A stretch of DNA of 64,000 nt from the NCBI RefSeq assembly GCF_025354735.1, contig NZ_JANXMI010000294.1:1-64000 (forward strand), given 5' to 3'. This stretch comes from Rugamonas sp. GTDB lineage: Bacteria; Pseudomonadota; Gammaproteobacteria; Burkholderiales; Burkholderiaceae_D. This document shows positions 55,169 through 64,000 of this stretch, in pieces. The translations under genes were made by a program, and so were the position numbers. The notes beneath the pieces are model-generated. The model was given only the letters and a program-made list of their open reading frames with translations, was not told the origin of the DNA and did not search any database. How positions within the stretch are numbered: the stretch's first letter is position 1; every line of letters starts with the position of its first letter.

Positions 55169-55924
55169 CTAGCGGGGCGCGCGTGCGCGGCGCCGGACCA
55201 GGGCCAGCAGGCCCAGGCCGCCGAGCAACATGGCCCAGGTGTCCGCTTCCGGTACCGGCGTCGCCACAGTCAGCACCGCCGTGGGCGGGCCGTCGAATAG
55301 CGTCGGCAGGACGCCGGCGATGTCGTCTTCCGGCACGGTGGAATTGAGGCTGGCCAGCGTGCGGGCGATGCGCCGTTCCAGCTGCCGCATCATGTCCTCG
55401 TCGGTGACGGCCGGGTCGTCGGCGTCGACCAGGCCCAGGTCGGTATTGGTCAGTCGGTCGCTGAGGCGGCGCGGCATGAACAGCGGCGCCGCCGGGGGCG
55501 CCAGCAGCGCGGCGTTGGGGATGGCGCGGCGGGTGATGCGGCTGACGTTGCCGCAGATGCGCGGCACCAGAATGCAATGGTCCTTGGCGCAATAAACGGC
55601 GCCGGCCTCGTCGCGGCTGTCGGCCCATTTGGCGCGCGTGACGGTCGAGCACACCGAGGCGGCGCCGAAGTGCATGTCGCGGATGACGGGATCGTAGTCT
55701 TGCTTGCCGCTGATGCTGTCGCGCTTGATGCTGACGGTGTCGTCCGCCTCGTGCCGCTCGATGCGGTGCTGGAGCGCGATGCGCTCGTCAAGCGGGATGT
55801 CGGTGTAGCGGTCGAGCGCCGCCGTGGTGCCGCCGGTGTAGGGATTGACGCCGGGGTGGTCCCAGGAGCAACTGGGTTTGACGGTCGAGAGCGTGGCTAA
55901 AGTCAGGGCAAGGGCGGTCAGCAT
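55169..55924 (-). CDS. MHFG-type PEP-CTERM protein
   Basis: The 251-residue protein starts with a short hydrophobic signal segment (TALALTLATLS). It ends in a PEP-CTERM sorting tail VPEADTWAMLLGGLGLLALVRRR (residues 224-246): a VPEA-type motif, hydrophobic span and Arg cluster. The middle contains MHFG (84-87) and several cysteines (19, 92 and others near 110-124), the pattern of the MHFG family PEP-CTERM proteins. Such proteins are processed by exosortase and linked to exopolysaccharide and biofilm. No exosortase or EPS gene is nearby. It lies between map and rpsB; its role is unknown. Confidence 0.82.
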   Translation of the reverse strand: MLTALALTLATLSTVKPSCSWDHPGVNPYTGGTTAALDRYTDIPLDERIALQHRIERHEADDTVSIKRDSISGKQDYDPVIRDMHFGAASVCSTVTRAKWADSRDEAGAVYCAKDHCILVPRICGNVSRITRRAIPNAALLAPPAAPLFMPRRLSDRLTNTDLGLVDADDPAVTDEDMMRQLERRIARTLASLNSTVPEDDIAGVLPTLFDGPPTAVLTVATPVPEADTWAMLLGGLGLLALVRRRARAPR

Positions 55925-56335
55925 GGTGTTCTTTCAGAGGTACGACTACTTATTAAATATTGTTCTTCAATTCAACGTTAACAATAAGTAATTTTTATTG
56001 TCCGAATGATAGTACAAAATGCTATCGAATTTGCTTTTTGCCTAGGTTTTATTTTCATTCAGTTTGATTTTTATCTCTGTTCGGTGTCGCGCACAGCTTG
56101 TCCATGGGAATGAAATGCGGAGGGAGGGGCAAAGCGCAGCTAAGACTTGATCGATGCGGCTTTGTGAGGTAGAATCTCGGGTTGCTTGAACTCGCTTTGA
56201 GCAATGTTGTGACCAGGCTCTGGCTTGGTGCGCAATTTGATGAGTGATAAGTAAATTTTAAATAACGCGAATCCGGTCGACAAGGGTGCCCATGTGGTGA
56301 CTGATCGGATTCCAGACCCAACCCTGGAGTTAATA
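55925..56335 (+). promoter_or_regulatory. Intergenic region and rpsB leader
   Basis: This 411-base stretch holds no gene. Bases 55945-56095 are unusually A/T-rich for the window. A sigma-70 promoter, TTGATC (56147-56152), 17 bases, TAGAAT (56170-56175), would start transcription near 56182 and leave a leader of about 155 bases before rpsB. In other bacteria that leader binds S2 for feedback control; whether this one does is not shown by the sequence alone. Confidence 0.75.
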
Positions 56336-57088
56336 ATGTCCGTAACAATGCGCGAAATGCTGGAAGCCGGTGTCCACTTCGGTCACCAAACCCGTTTCTG
56401 GAACCCAAAGATGGCACCGTTCATCTTCGGTCACCGCAACAAGATTCATATCATCAACTTGGAAAAGACGATGGGTATGTATCAAGAAGCCATGGCTCAC
56501 GTCAAGCAAGTCGCGGCTAACCGCGGCACGATCCTGATGGTCGGCACCAAGCGCCAGGCCCGCGAAATCATCGCCGCCGAAGCGGCCCGTGCCGGCGTGC
56601 CTTTCGTCGACCAGCGTTGGTTGGGCGGCATGCTGACCAACTTCAAAACGATCAAGACCTCGATCAAGCGCCTGAAAGACATGGAAGCGATGATCGAAGA
56701 CGGTTCGATCGAGAAGCTGTCGAAAAAAGAAGGCCTGATGTTCGAACGCGAAATGATCAAGCTGCAAAAATCGATCGGCGGCATCAAGGACATGGGCGGC
56801 GTTCCTGACGCTATCTTCGTCGTCGACGTCGGCTACCACAAAGGTGCGATCACCGAAGCGGCAAAACTGGGCATCCCGGTCATCGGCGTGGTCGATACCA
56901 ACCACTCGCCAGAAGGCGTGCAGTACGTGATCCCAGGTAACGATGACTCCTCGAAAGCCATCATGTTGTACGCCCGCGGCGTGGCTGATGCCATCCTCGA
57001 AGGCCGTGCGGCTGCCGGTAACGAAGTCGTTGAAATGATCAAGGCCGGCGCCGGCGACGAATTCGTCGAAGTCAGCGAACAGGCTTAA
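56336..57088 (+). CDS. rpsB: 30S ribosomal protein S2
   Basis: S2 joins the 30S subunit late and helps S1 bind. The 250-residue sequence has the family hallmarks [22 protein letters not shown] near the start and [16 protein letters not shown], with [11 protein letters not shown]-like C-terminal segments. The ATG at 56336 follows a GGAG site by about six bases. It heads the conserved rpsB-tsf-pyrH-frr cluster. A terminator-like hairpin separates it from tsf, as in other proteobacteria where it attenuates tsf transcription. Confidence 0.98.
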   Translation: MSVTMREMLEAGVHFGHQTRFWNPKMAPFIFGHRNKIHIINLEKTMGMYQEAMAHVKQVAANRGTILMVGTKRQAREIIAAEAARAGVPFVDQRWLGGMLTNFKTIKTSIKRLKDMEAMIEDGSIEKLSKKEGLMFEREMIKLQKSIGGIKDMGGVPDAIFVVDVGYHKGAITEAAKLGIPVIGVVDTNHSPEGVQYVIPGNDDSSKAIMLYARGVADAILEGRAAAGNEVVEMIKAGAGDEFVEVSEQA

Positions 57089-57120
57089 TATCGTTTCTAT
57101 CGTAAGATAGGGCACAGTGA

Positions 57121-57150
57121 AAAAAGGGGTGGCAGCAGCTCCCCCTTTTT
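57121..57150 (+). terminator. Attenuator-like terminator between rpsB and tsf
   Basis: An A-rich/G-rich arm (AAAAAGGGG, 57121-57129) pairs with CCCCTTTT (about 57142-57149), with a ten-base interior, and a T-run follows. It lies 33 bases after the rpsB stop. Confidence 0.8.
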
Positions 57151-57245
57151 TTTAAGGCAAACGGATGGCGTTGCTGGCTGGTGCTTCAAGTAATACACCG
57201 AGCCGCCCCAGGCCGAAACATACACACCGAATACAGGAGAAACAC

Positions 57246-58157
57246 ATGGCAGCGATTACAGCAGCGATGGTAGGCGAACTGCGCGGCAAGACCGACGCAC
57301 CGATGATGGAATGCAAAAAAGCACTGACCGAAGCCGATGGCGACATGGCCCGTGCGGAAGAAATCCTGCGCGTCAAGCTGGGCGGCAAGGCCTCGAAGGC
57401 ATCGTCGCGCATCACCGCCGAAGGCGTGGTCGCGACCTTCATCGCCAACGGCATCGGCGCCCTGGTCGAAGTGAACTCGGAAACCGACTTCGTCGCGAAA
57501 AACGACGACTTCCTGGCCCTGGCGAACAACGCCGCGCGCCTGGTCGCCGAGCACAACCCGGCCGACGTCGCCGCCTTGCTGGCGCTGCCGCTCGACGGCA
57601 AGACCCTGGACGAAGTGCGCGCCGCGCTGATCGGTAAAATCGGCGAAAACATGTCGATCCGCCGCTTCCAGCGTTTTGAAACGACCGGCAAGCTGGCCTC
57701 CTATCTGCACGGCGCCCGTATCGGCGTCATCGTCGACTTCAACGGTGCGGACGAGCAAGTCGGTAAAGACGTGGCCATGCACATCGCCGCCATGAAGCCG
57801 GTGTCGCTGTCGTCGGACCAGGTGCCTGCCGAACTGATCGAAAAAGAACGTTCGGTCGCCAAGCTGAAGGCCGAAGAAGATGCCGTCAAGGCCGCCGCCG
57901 AAGGCAAGGCCGTTCAGTCGCCGGAAATCCTGGCCAAGCGCCTCGAAGGTTCGGTACAGAAGTACCTGAAAGAAGTGTCGCTGCTGAACCAGGCTTTCGT
58001 CAAAAACGACAAGCAATCGATCGAGCAGATGCTGAAAGAAAAAGCCACCACCGTGACAGCGTTCACGATGTATGTGGTGGGTGAAGGCATCGAAAAGAAA
58101 CAAGACGACTTCGCCGCAGAAGTAGCCGCGCAAATGGCTGCTTCCAAAGGAGCGTAA
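57246..58157 (+). CDS. tsf: Elongation factor Ts
   Basis: EF-Ts exchanges GDP for GTP on EF-Tu. The 303-residue sequence has the N-terminal UBA-like part ([27 protein letters not shown]) and the EF-Tu contact motif SETDFVAKN (about 80-88), followed by the coiled-coil and C-terminal parts. A CAGGAG ribosome site precedes the ATG at 57246. The longer frame from 57165 was rejected. A terminator follows directly. Confidence 0.98.
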   Translation: MAAITAAMVGELRGKTDAPMMECKKALTEADGDMARAEEILRVKLGGKASKASSRITAEGVVATFIANGIGALVEVNSETDFVAKNDDFLALANNAARLVAEHNPADVAALLALPLDGKTLDEVRAALIGKIGENMSIRRFQRFETTGKLASYLHGARIGVIVDFNGADEQVGKDVAMHIAAMKPVSLSSDQVPAELIEKERSVAKLKAEEDAVKAAAEGKAVQSPEILAKRLEGSVQKYLKEVSLLNQAFVKNDKQSIEQMLKEKATTVTAFTMYVVGEGIEKKQDDFAAEVAAQMAASKGA

Positions 58158-58161
58158 TCTG

Positions 58162-58187
58162 AAACGGGCCGCGAGGCCCGTTTTTTT
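58162..58187 (+). terminator. Intrinsic terminator after tsf
   Basis: AAACGGGCC-GCGA-GGCCCGTTT (58162-58183) with a four-base loop and a T-run gives a strong terminator 4 bases after the tsf stop. pyrH starts 55 bases further on and so likely needs a new promoter or read-through. Confidence 0.9.
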
Positions 58188-58241
58188 AGCCCGAACTCCG
58201 GCAGTCCGTCCCGAATCAACCCAACTTAGGAGCCCCAGCTC

Positions 58242-58958
58242 ATGTCAAAACCAGCCTACAAGCGCGTCCTCCTCAAATTGTCCGGCGAAGCCCTGATGGG
58301 AGATGATCCCTACGGCATCAACCGCGCCACAATCGAGCGTATGGTGGCCGATGTGGCCGAGGTGGCACAACTGGGCGTGGAACTGGCGATCGTCATCGGC
58401 GGCGGCAACATCTTCCGTGGCGTCGCACCCGGCGCCCAGGGCATGGATCGCGCCACCGCCGACTACATGGGCATGCTGGCCACCGTCATGAACGCGCTGG
58501 CCCTGGCCGACGCCATGCGTCACGTCAGCATCACCGCCCGCGTCATGTCGGCCATCGCCATCGAACAGGTGGTCGAACCGTATGTGCGCCCGAAAGCGCT
58601 GCAATACCTGGAAGAAGGCAAGGTCGTCATCTTCGCCGCCGGCACCGGCAACCCTTTCTTCACCACCGACACCGCCGCCGCGCTGCGCGGTTCGGAAATG
58701 AGCGCCGAGATCGTCCTCAAGGCCACCAAGGTCGACGGCGTCTACACGGCCGACCCGAAGAAAGACCCCAACGCCACGCTCTACCAGTCGATCACCTTCG
58801 ACGAAGCCATCTCCAAACACCTGCAAGTGATGGACGCCACCGCCTTCGCGCTGTGCCGCGACCAGAAGCTGCCGATCAAAGTGTTCTCCATCACCAAGCC
58901 GGGCGCGCTCAAGCGCGTCATCATGGGCGAGGATGAGGGTACACTGGTACACGTTTGA
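58242..58958 (+). CDS. pyrH: UMP kinase
   Basis: PyrH phosphorylates UMP to UDP for RNA, DNA and nucleotide sugars. The 238-residue protein has the amino-acid-kinase fold motifs [21 protein letters not shown] and the C-terminal GTLV. It is hexameric and GTP-activated in relatives. It precedes frr by 42 bases. The order tsf-pyrH-frr is strongly conserved. Confidence 0.98.
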   Translation: MSKPAYKRVLLKLSGEALMGDDPYGINRATIERMVADVAEVAQLGVELAIVIGGGNIFRGVAPGAQGMDRATADYMGMLATVMNALALADAMRHVSITARVMSAIAIEQVVEPYVRPKALQYLEEGKVVIFAAGTGNPFFTTDTAAALRGSEMSAEIVLKATKVDGVYTADPKKDPNATLYQSITFDEAISKHLQVMDATAFALCRDQKLPIKVFSITKPGALKRVIMGEDEGTLVHV

Positions 58959-59000
58959 TTTTTATAGCAAGATTTCACCCCGATAGACAGGAGAGCAGCA

Positions 59001-59561
59001 ATGTCCTTAGCTGACGTTAAAAAGAACGCCCAGGAGCGCATGGTCAAGTCGCTCGAAACCCTGCGTGCCGACCTGGCCAAGGTCCGCACCGGCCGCGCCC
59101 ACACCGGCATCCTCGACCACGTGATGGTCGAATACTACGGCTCGCCGACGGCGCTGTCGCAGGTCGCCAACGTGACGCTGGTCGACGCCCGCACCATCGG
59201 CGTGCAGCCGTTTGAAAAGAAGATGGCCGCCGCCATCGAACGCGCCATCCGTGACGCCGACCTCGGCTTGAATCCCTCGTCGCAGGGCGACCAGATCCGC
59301 GTGCCGACCCCGCCGCTGACCGAAGAACGCCGCAAGGAAATGGTCAAGCTGGTCAAGAGCGAAGCGGAAGACGCCAAGATCGCCGTGCGCAACATCCGCC
59401 GCGACGCCAATGAATCGCTCAAGAAGATGGTCAAGGACAAGTCCTGTTCCGAGGACGACGAGCGCCGCTCGTCCGACGAAGTGCAGAAGCTGACCGACAA
59501 GTTCATCGTCGACATCGACAAGATGGTGGCCGATAAAGAGAAGGAAGTGCTGACGGTGTAG
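59001..59561 (+). CDS. frr: Ribosome recycling factor
   Basis: Frr splits the post-termination ribosome with EF-G. The 186-residue protein shows the RRF pattern: [18 protein letters not shown] at the start, [16 protein letters not shown] and the end [18 protein letters not shown]. It is the standard length. An AGGAGAG site precedes the ATG. After its stop a 302-base gap with tandem repeats precedes uppS. Confidence 0.98.
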   Translation: MSLADVKKNAQERMVKSLETLRADLAKVRTGRAHTGILDHVMVEYYGSPTALSQVANVTLVDARTIGVQPFEKKMAAAIERAIRDADLGLNPSSQGDQIRVPTPPLTEERRKEMVKLVKSEAEDAKIAVRNIRRDANESLKKMVKDKSCSEDDERRSSDEVQKLTDKFIVDIDKMVADKEKEVLTV

Positions 59562-59863
59562 TCGGCGCGGTTGTCGGGCGCTGGGTTCCGGGCTCCGGGT
59601 GCTGCGGATGCGGATGCGCCGCCGCCGCCGAAGCCGGGGTCAGACCCTCGGTCTTGCCCTCGGTCTTGCCCTCGGTCTTGCCCTCGGTCTTGCCCCCCGG
59701 TCTTGACCCGGTCTTGAGCCTGAAGTAGCGGGCTGCAGGGCGCCGATGGCCGCCTGACTTCGGGGCGCCGCCTTTGCGCGGACCCGCCCTCGCCGTTTTT
59801 GGGACTTGACCTCGTGCGTGCACGCGGTGACACTGCACTACTTTCACTGGCTTTAGCGTTTTC
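59562..59863. other. Intergenic region between frr and uppS
   Basis: Unusually long for this tight cluster, this 302-base stretch holds no convincing gene. It contains the GGGGTCAGACC motif (59636-59647) and the 12-bp tandem repeats described separately. The remainder up to 59863 has no clear promoter or hairpin. Confidence 0.6.
59645..59716. repeat. Tandem array of a 12-bp unit before uppS
   Basis: Four perfect copies of CCCTCGGTCTTG (59645-59692) are followed by two degenerate copies of 13 and 11 bases (59693-59716). The array is between frr and uppS, about 150 bases before uppS. Copy number could vary between strains. Confidence 0.95.
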
Positions 59864-60616
59864 ATGAAATATTCGAGTTCCACCACTGCGGTTCCGGACG
59901 CCCCCAAAGTGCCGCGCCACGTCGCCGTCATCATGGATGGCAACGGCCGCTGGGCGACCAAACGTTTCCTGCCGCGCGTCGCCGGCCACGTCAAGGGTGT
60001 CGAAGCGGTGCGCACCGTCGTCGAAGCCTGCGCCCGCCGCGGCGTCGAGTACCTGACCGTGTTCGCCTTCAGTTCGGAAAACTGGCGCCGCCCGGAAGAG
60101 GAAGTGTCGCTGCTGATGCGCCTGTTCGTCACGGCGCTCGAGCGCGAAGTGGCCAAGCTGCACGCCAATAACATCCGCCTCAAGGTGGTCGGCGACCTGT
60201 CGCGCGCCGACGCCAAGTTGCAGGGCATGATCGCCGCCGCCGAGCGCAAGACGGCCGCCAACACGCGCATGACCGTCACCGTATGCTTCAACTATGGCGG
60301 CCGCTGGGACATCATGCAGGCCATCAACAAGATGGTCGCGGCCCATCCCGGCGCCACCGACTTTTCCGAAGAACAGCTGGCGCCGCACCTGGCGATGGCC
60401 TATGCGCCCGAGCCCGACCTGTTCATCCGCACCGGCGGCGAAGAGCGCATCTCGAACTTCCTGCTGTGGCAGCTCGCCTACACCGAGCTGTTTTTCACCG
60501 ACACTTACTGGCCCGATTTTTCCATCGAGAGCCTCGACGCGGCCATCGCGTCTTACCAGCACCGCGAACGCCGCTTCGGCCGCACCGGTGACCAATTGGC
60601 TGAAAAGACAAACTGA
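59864..60616 (+). CDS. uppS: Undecaprenyl diphosphate synthase
   Basis: UppS adds isopentenyl units in cis to make the C55 carrier for peptidoglycan and O-antigen. The 250-residue protein has the catalytic Asp25 in [11 protein letters not shown] and the family end [23 protein letters not shown]. It overlaps cdsA at its stop (TGATG). The start at 59864 is consistent with the conserved HVAVIMDGN. Confidence 0.97.
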   Translation: MKYSSSTTAVPDAPKVPRHVAVIMDGNGRWATKRFLPRVAGHVKGVEAVRTVVEACARRGVEYLTVFAFSSENWRRPEEEVSLLMRLFVTALEREVAKLHANNIRLKVVGDLSRADAKLQGMIAAAERKTAANTRMTVTVCFNYGGRWDIMQAINKMVAAHPGATDFSEEQLAPHLAMAYAPEPDLFIRTGGEERISNFLLWQLAYTELFFTDTYWPDFSIESLDAAIASYQHRERRFGRTGDQLAEKTN

Positions 60617-61449
60617 TGCTCAAAACACGGATTCTGACCGCCCTGGTCTTGCTGGCGGTCTTGTTGCCGGTTCTGTTCTTCAATAACTTTGGCGCCTTCG
60701 CGCTGGTGGCCACGCTGTTCTTCGGCGCCGCCGCGTGGGAGGCGGCCCGCTTGTTCGGCATCCCGGCGCCGCGCGTGTTCGGCGTGGTCTGCTGCGTCGT
60801 GTTCCTGGCCGGCCTGGTCGCTGGCGGCGCGGCCGGCATCATCGGCGCCCTGTTCGCGCTCAGCGTGCTGCTCTGGCTGATCCGCTTCACGCCCTCGCTG
60901 GCCATCGGCCTGCCGGCGCTGGGCACGCCCGCCAACTGGGCGCTGAGCCTGTCGTTCACGTTCGCGCTGTTCGGCTGCTTCTACGCCATCGTGCGCCTGT
61001 TCCAGCATTCGCCTGAATACCTGCTGTCGGTGATGGCGCTGGTGTGGATCGCCGACATCGGCGCCTACTTCTCCGGCAAGGCCTTCGGCAAGCGCAAGCT
61101 GGCGCCGACCATTTCGCCGGGCAAATCGTGGGAGGGCGCCATCGGCGGCGGCATCGCCGTGCTGGCGCTGTCGGCGCTGACCATCGCCGCCCCCGCGTCC
61201 GCGCCATGGCTGCAAGACACCTTCGCCGTCCATTTGCAAACGCGCTTCGGCTGGGCCGGCGCGCTCGCCATCCTCGCCGTCATCGTCGCCGCAAGCGTGG
61301 TCGGCGACCTGTTTGAATCCCAGCTCAAGCGCCGCGCCGCCATGAAGGACAGCAGCAGCCTGCTGCCCGGCCACGGCGGCGTGCTTGACCGCATCGACGC
61401 GCTGATCCCGGTGCTGCCCCTGGCGGCGCTGATCGGCGTCTGGCTCTGA
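60616..61449 (+). CDS. cdsA: Phosphatidate cytidylyltransferase
   Basis: CdsA makes CDP-diacylglycerol from phosphatidate and CTP at the inner membrane. The 277-residue protein is highly hydrophobic (about seven or eight spans) and has the signature [21 protein letters not shown] followed by VLDRID, containing the KR...KD...HGG...DR residues. It overlaps uppS by one base and precedes dxr by 11 bases. Confidence 0.96.
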   Translation: MLKTRILTALVLLAVLLPVLFFNNFGAFALVATLFFGAAAWEAARLFGIPAPRVFGVVCCVVFLAGLVAGGAAGIIGALFALSVLLWLIRFTPSLAIGLPALGTPANWALSLSFTFALFGCFYAIVRLFQHSPEYLLSVMALVWIADIGAYFSGKAFGKRKLAPTISPGKSWEGAIGGGIAVLALSALTIAAPASAPWLQDTFAVHLQTRFGWAGALAILAVIVAASVVGDLFESQLKRRAAMKDSSSLLPGHGGVLDRIDALIPVLPLAALIGVWL

Positions 61450-61460
61450 AGGACACCGCC

Positions 61461-62642
61461 ATGCAACAGATCACCATCCTCGGCGCCACCGGTTCCATCG
61501 GCGTTTCCACGCTCGACGTGCTGGCCCGCCATCCCGACCGCTACAGCGTCTACGCGCTGTCGGCCCACAGCCGGGTCGACGAACTGGCCGCGCAGTGCGC
61601 GCAATTCCGTCCGGCCCGCGCCGTCGTCGGCGACGCCGCCTCGGCCCAGAAGCTGACGGCGCTGCTGCGCGCGCAAGGCCTCAATACCGAAGTCGAATAC
61701 GGCGAGGCGGCGCTGTGCGCCATCGCCAGCGCGCCCGAAGTGGACGCGGTGATGGCCGCCATCGTCGGCGCGGCCGGCCTGGCGCCGTCGCTGGCGGCGG
61801 CCCGCGCCGGCAAGAAGATTTTGTTGGCGAACAAGGAGGCGCTGGTCATGTCCGGCCAGCTGTTCATCGACGCCGTGCAGGAAAACGGCGCCACGCTGCT
61901 GCCCATCGACAGCGAACACAATGCCATCTTCCAGTGCCTGCCGCACGCGTACGCGCGCGCGCCCGGCGCCAGCGGCGTGGCCAAGATTTTGCTGACCGCG
62001 TCCGGCGGCCCGTTCCTGACGCGCGACGTCGACACGCTCGACGCCGTCACGCCGGAGCAAGCCTGCAAGCACCCCAACTGGAGCATGGGCCGCAAGATCT
62101 CGGTCGATTCGGCCACGATGATGAACAAGGGCCTGGAAGTGATCGAGGCGCACTGGCTGTTCGGCGCGCCGGCCGAGCAGATCGAAGTGGTGATCCACCC
62201 GCAAAGCGTGATCCATTCGATGGTGTCCTACGTCGACGGTTCGGTGCTGGCGCAGCTGGGCAACCCGGACATGCGCACGCCCATCGCCAACGCGCTGGCC
62301 TACCCGGAGCGCATCGACTCGGGCGTGGCGCAGCTGGACCTGACCGCCATCGCGACACTGCAATTCACGCGTCCCGACTACGCGCGCTTCCCCTGCCTGG
62401 CGCTGGCCTTCGCCGCGCTGAAAACCGGCGGCACCGCGCCGGCGCTGCTGAACGCGGCCAACGAAGTGGCGGTGCAAGCCTTCCTCGAACGCCGCATCGG
62501 CTTCCGCGACATCGACCGCGTCATCGCCCACGTGATGGACGCCGTGCCGCACTACGCCGCCGACAGCATCGCGGTCGTGATGGCGCAGGACGCGCTGGCG
62601 CGGGCCTCGGCCACCTCTTACCTGAACGGGATGATGCGATGA
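61461..62642 (+). CDS. dxr: 1-deoxy-D-xylulose 5-phosphate reductoisomerase
   Basis: Dxr makes 2-C-methylerythritol 4-phosphate in the MEP pathway, feeding uppS. The 393-residue protein has the NADPH-binding GATGSIG near the start, [12 protein letters not shown], the metal site [10 protein letters not shown] and the loop [21 protein letters not shown] with its conserved Met. The stop overlaps the rseP start (ATGA). Confidence 0.97.
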   Translation: MQQITILGATGSIGVSTLDVLARHPDRYSVYALSAHSRVDELAAQCAQFRPARAVVGDAASAQKLTALLRAQGLNTEVEYGEAALCAIASAPEVDAVMAAIVGAAGLAPSLAAARAGKKILLANKEALVMSGQLFIDAVQENGATLLPIDSEHNAIFQCLPHAYARAPGASGVAKILLTASGGPFLTRDVDTLDAVTPEQACKHPNWSMGRKISVDSATMMNKGLEVIEAHWLFGAPAEQIEVVIHPQSVIHSMVSYVDGSVLAQLGNPDMRTPIANALAYPERIDSGVAQLDLTAIATLQFTRPDYARFPCLALAFAALKTGGTAPALLNAANEVAVQAFLERRIGFRDIDRVIAHVMDAVPHYAADSIAVVMAQDALARASATSYLNGMMR

Positions 62643-64000
62643 GCTTCCTGACGACGGTGCTGGCCTTCATCGGCTCGATGGGCACCCTGGTCGTGCTGCA
62701 CGAGCTGGGACACTATCTGGTCGCGCGCGCCTGCAACGTCAAGGTGCTGCGCTTCTCGGTCGGCATGGGCAAGGTGGTGTGGTCGCGCCGCTTCGGCCCC
62801 GACCAGACGGAATGGGCCATCTCGGCGCTGCCGCTGGGCGGCTACGTCGAAATGCTCGACGCCCGCGGCCAGGACGTCAGCGCGCTCACGCCCGAGGAAT
62901 TGAAGCGCGAATTCACGCGCCAGAACGTGTGGGCGCGGATCGCCATCGCCGCCGCCGGCCCGGTCGCCAACTTCCTCGTCGCCATCCTGCTCTACACCGG
63001 CTTGTACATGCACGGCGTGGCCGAGCCGTCGAGCAAAGTCGCCGTCGCCGCCGGCAGCGCCGCCTACGCGGCCGGCCTGCGCGGCGCCGACGTCGTCACC
63101 GCCATCAACGGCCATGAGGTGGAAGTCTGGTCCGACGTGCGCTGGCAGGTGATCCAGGCCGCCGTCGACCGCGTCGACGCGCGCATCGCCGTGCGCCACG
63201 CGGCGGGCGGGCAGGCCAGCGTGGTGCTGCCGGCCGCCGTGCTGACGGCGCTGGACCTCGACAGCGACGTGCTGGAAAAACTCGGCATCGACGTGGCCCG
63301 ACCGCCGCCGACGCTCAATCAGGTGCTGCCCGGCGGCGCCGCCGCGCGCGCCGGTCTGCTGGCCGGCGACCTGATGGTCAGCGTGGACGGCAAGGCCATC
63401 GTCGACGGCATCGACTTCATCACCGCCATCCGCGCCTCGGCCGGCAAGACCGTGACCATCGGCCTGCGCCGCGCCGGCCGCTATCTGGAACTGCCGGTCA
63501 CGCCGGAGACCGACACGGCCAAGAGCCTCGATGGTAAAGGAACTGTAACAGTCGGTAAGATCAGCGTCTATCCCGCGCTGGCGCCGGATATGATCGACGT
63601 GGCATCGGCGCCGTTTTCGGCCGTCGCCAAGGCCGCCGGCAAGGTCTGGGACACCAGCGCGCTGACCCTGAAAATGATAGGCAAAATGATCGTCGGCCAG
63701 GCCTCGCTGAAGAACATCACCGGCCCGATCACGATCGCCGATTACGCCGGCCAGGCCGCCCATGTCGGCTGGGTGCCTTATCTGAGCTTCGTCGCCTTCA
63801 TCAGTATTAGTCTGGGCGTGATGAATTTGCTACCCATTCCAGTTTTAGATGGGGGCCATTTGCTGTATTATTCGCTGGAAGTTTTGACAGGACGTCCCGT
63901 GCCGGAGCGTTTCGCGGAGATGTCGCGCCGTCTCGGCGTCGGGCTGCTGGCGGCCCTGATCGTACTGGCGCTGTTTAACGACGTCACCCGGCTGCTGTAA
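62639..64000 (+). CDS. rseP: RIP metalloprotease RseP (site-2 protease)
   Basis: RseP cuts anti-sigma factor RseA in the inner membrane and clears signal peptides. The 453-residue protein has the zinc motif HELGH (residues 21-25) in the first membrane span, a PDZ tandem in the periplasmic part ([14 protein letters not shown] and [14 protein letters not shown]) and the second zinc-site motif [12 protein letters not shown] near residue 400. Length equals the family norm (about 450). Its stop is the last codon of the window, so bamA, usually next, would lie just beyond it. Confidence 0.97.
   Translation: MSFLTTVLAFIGSMGTLVVLHELGHYLVARACNVKVLRFSVGMGKVVWSRRFGPDQTEWAISALPLGGYVEMLDARGQDVSALTPEELKREFTRQNVWARIAIAAAGPVANFLVAILLYTGLYMHGVAEPSSKVAVAAGSAAYAAGLRGADVVTAINGHEVEVWSDVRWQVIQAAVDRVDARIAVRHAAGGQASVVLPAAVLTALDLDSDVLEKLGIDVARPPPTLNQVLPGGAAARAGLLAGDLMVSVDGKAIVDGIDFITAIRASAGKTVTIGLRRAGRYLELPVTPETDTAKSLDGKGTVTVGKISVYPALAPDMIDVASAPFSAVAKAAGKVWDTSALTLKMIGKMIVGQASLKNITGPITIADYAGQAAHVGWVPYLSFVAFISISLGVMNLLPIPVLDGGHLLYYSLEVLTGRPVPERFAEMSRRLGVGLLAALIVLALFNDVTRLL

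Noticed and set aside
59645-59716. Possible CRISPR array
   Set aside because: Units of 12 bp are directly adjacent with no spacers, and no cas genes are present, so it is a simple tandem repeat.

Overview
The window is a GC-rich chromosomal segment of a betaproteobacterium, most likely Oxalobacteraceae (Massilia, Duganella or Janthinobacterium type). The basis is gene content and order: rpsB-tsf-pyrH-frr-uppS-cdsA-dxr-rseP divergent from map-glnD, smc followed by zipA-ligA, a minor-pilin/PilY1 operon, a PEP-CTERM protein, a DUF1631 protein and a KirBac channel. The genus is an inference; no rRNA, tRNA, CRISPR array, prophage or insertion sequence was seen. Coding is dense, with many ATGA or TGATG stop/start overlaps.

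Layout. 1-3660: end of a ribose operon (rbsA fragment, rbsC, rbsR, rbsK, rbsD) closed by an intrinsic terminator. 3903-12003: type IV pilus operon pilE-fimT-pilV-pilW-pilX-pilY1, ending in an unusually large PilY1. 12133-13830: prfC. 13984-17462 (minus): magnesium P-type ATPase and a small membrane protein. 17710-19317: a chemoreceptor. 19365-23976 (minus): glycine cleavage operon gcvT-gcvH-gcvP, preceded by a consensus promoter and a tandem glycine riboswitch. 24412-27290: a stand-alone ClpP-like serine peptidase, a very small hydrophilic protein and a second chemoreceptor. 27541-30775: a DUF1631 protein and a PAP2-family membrane protein. 30929-42232: smc, an orphan histidine kinase, zipA, ligA, galU, def and a KirBac potassium channel. 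42266-43348 (minus): topoisomerase IB.

43377-49621 is the most distinctive accessory region. An aquaporin and a GMC flavin oxidoreductase form one operon (minus). An operon of a GH39 glycosidase, a GH144-like (PF10091) enzyme and a short-chain dehydrogenase is read the other way. Together they look like an intracellular route for splitting and oxidising an oligosaccharide whose identity is not shown by the sequence.

49643-55924 (minus): ycgR-like PilZ protein, rluF-type pseudouridine synthase, glnD, map and an MHFG-type PEP-CTERM protein. 56336-64000 (plus): the conserved translation and envelope cluster, whose last stop codon is exactly the last base of the window.

Regulatory elements that can be read directly include the glycine riboswitch with a TTGACA-N17-TATATT promoter, a TTGATC-N17-TAGAAT promoter before rpsB, and intrinsic terminators after rbsD, prfC, the DUF1631 gene, rpsB and tsf. 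On the minus strand there is a terminator between gcvH and gcvP, and another for the whole gcv operon that lies inside the 3' end of the convergent chemoreceptor gene. No wholly new system can be proven from sequence alone; the best leads are the 43-50 kb glycoside/oxidoreductase cluster, the expanded PilY1 and the stand-alone ClpP-like peptidase.
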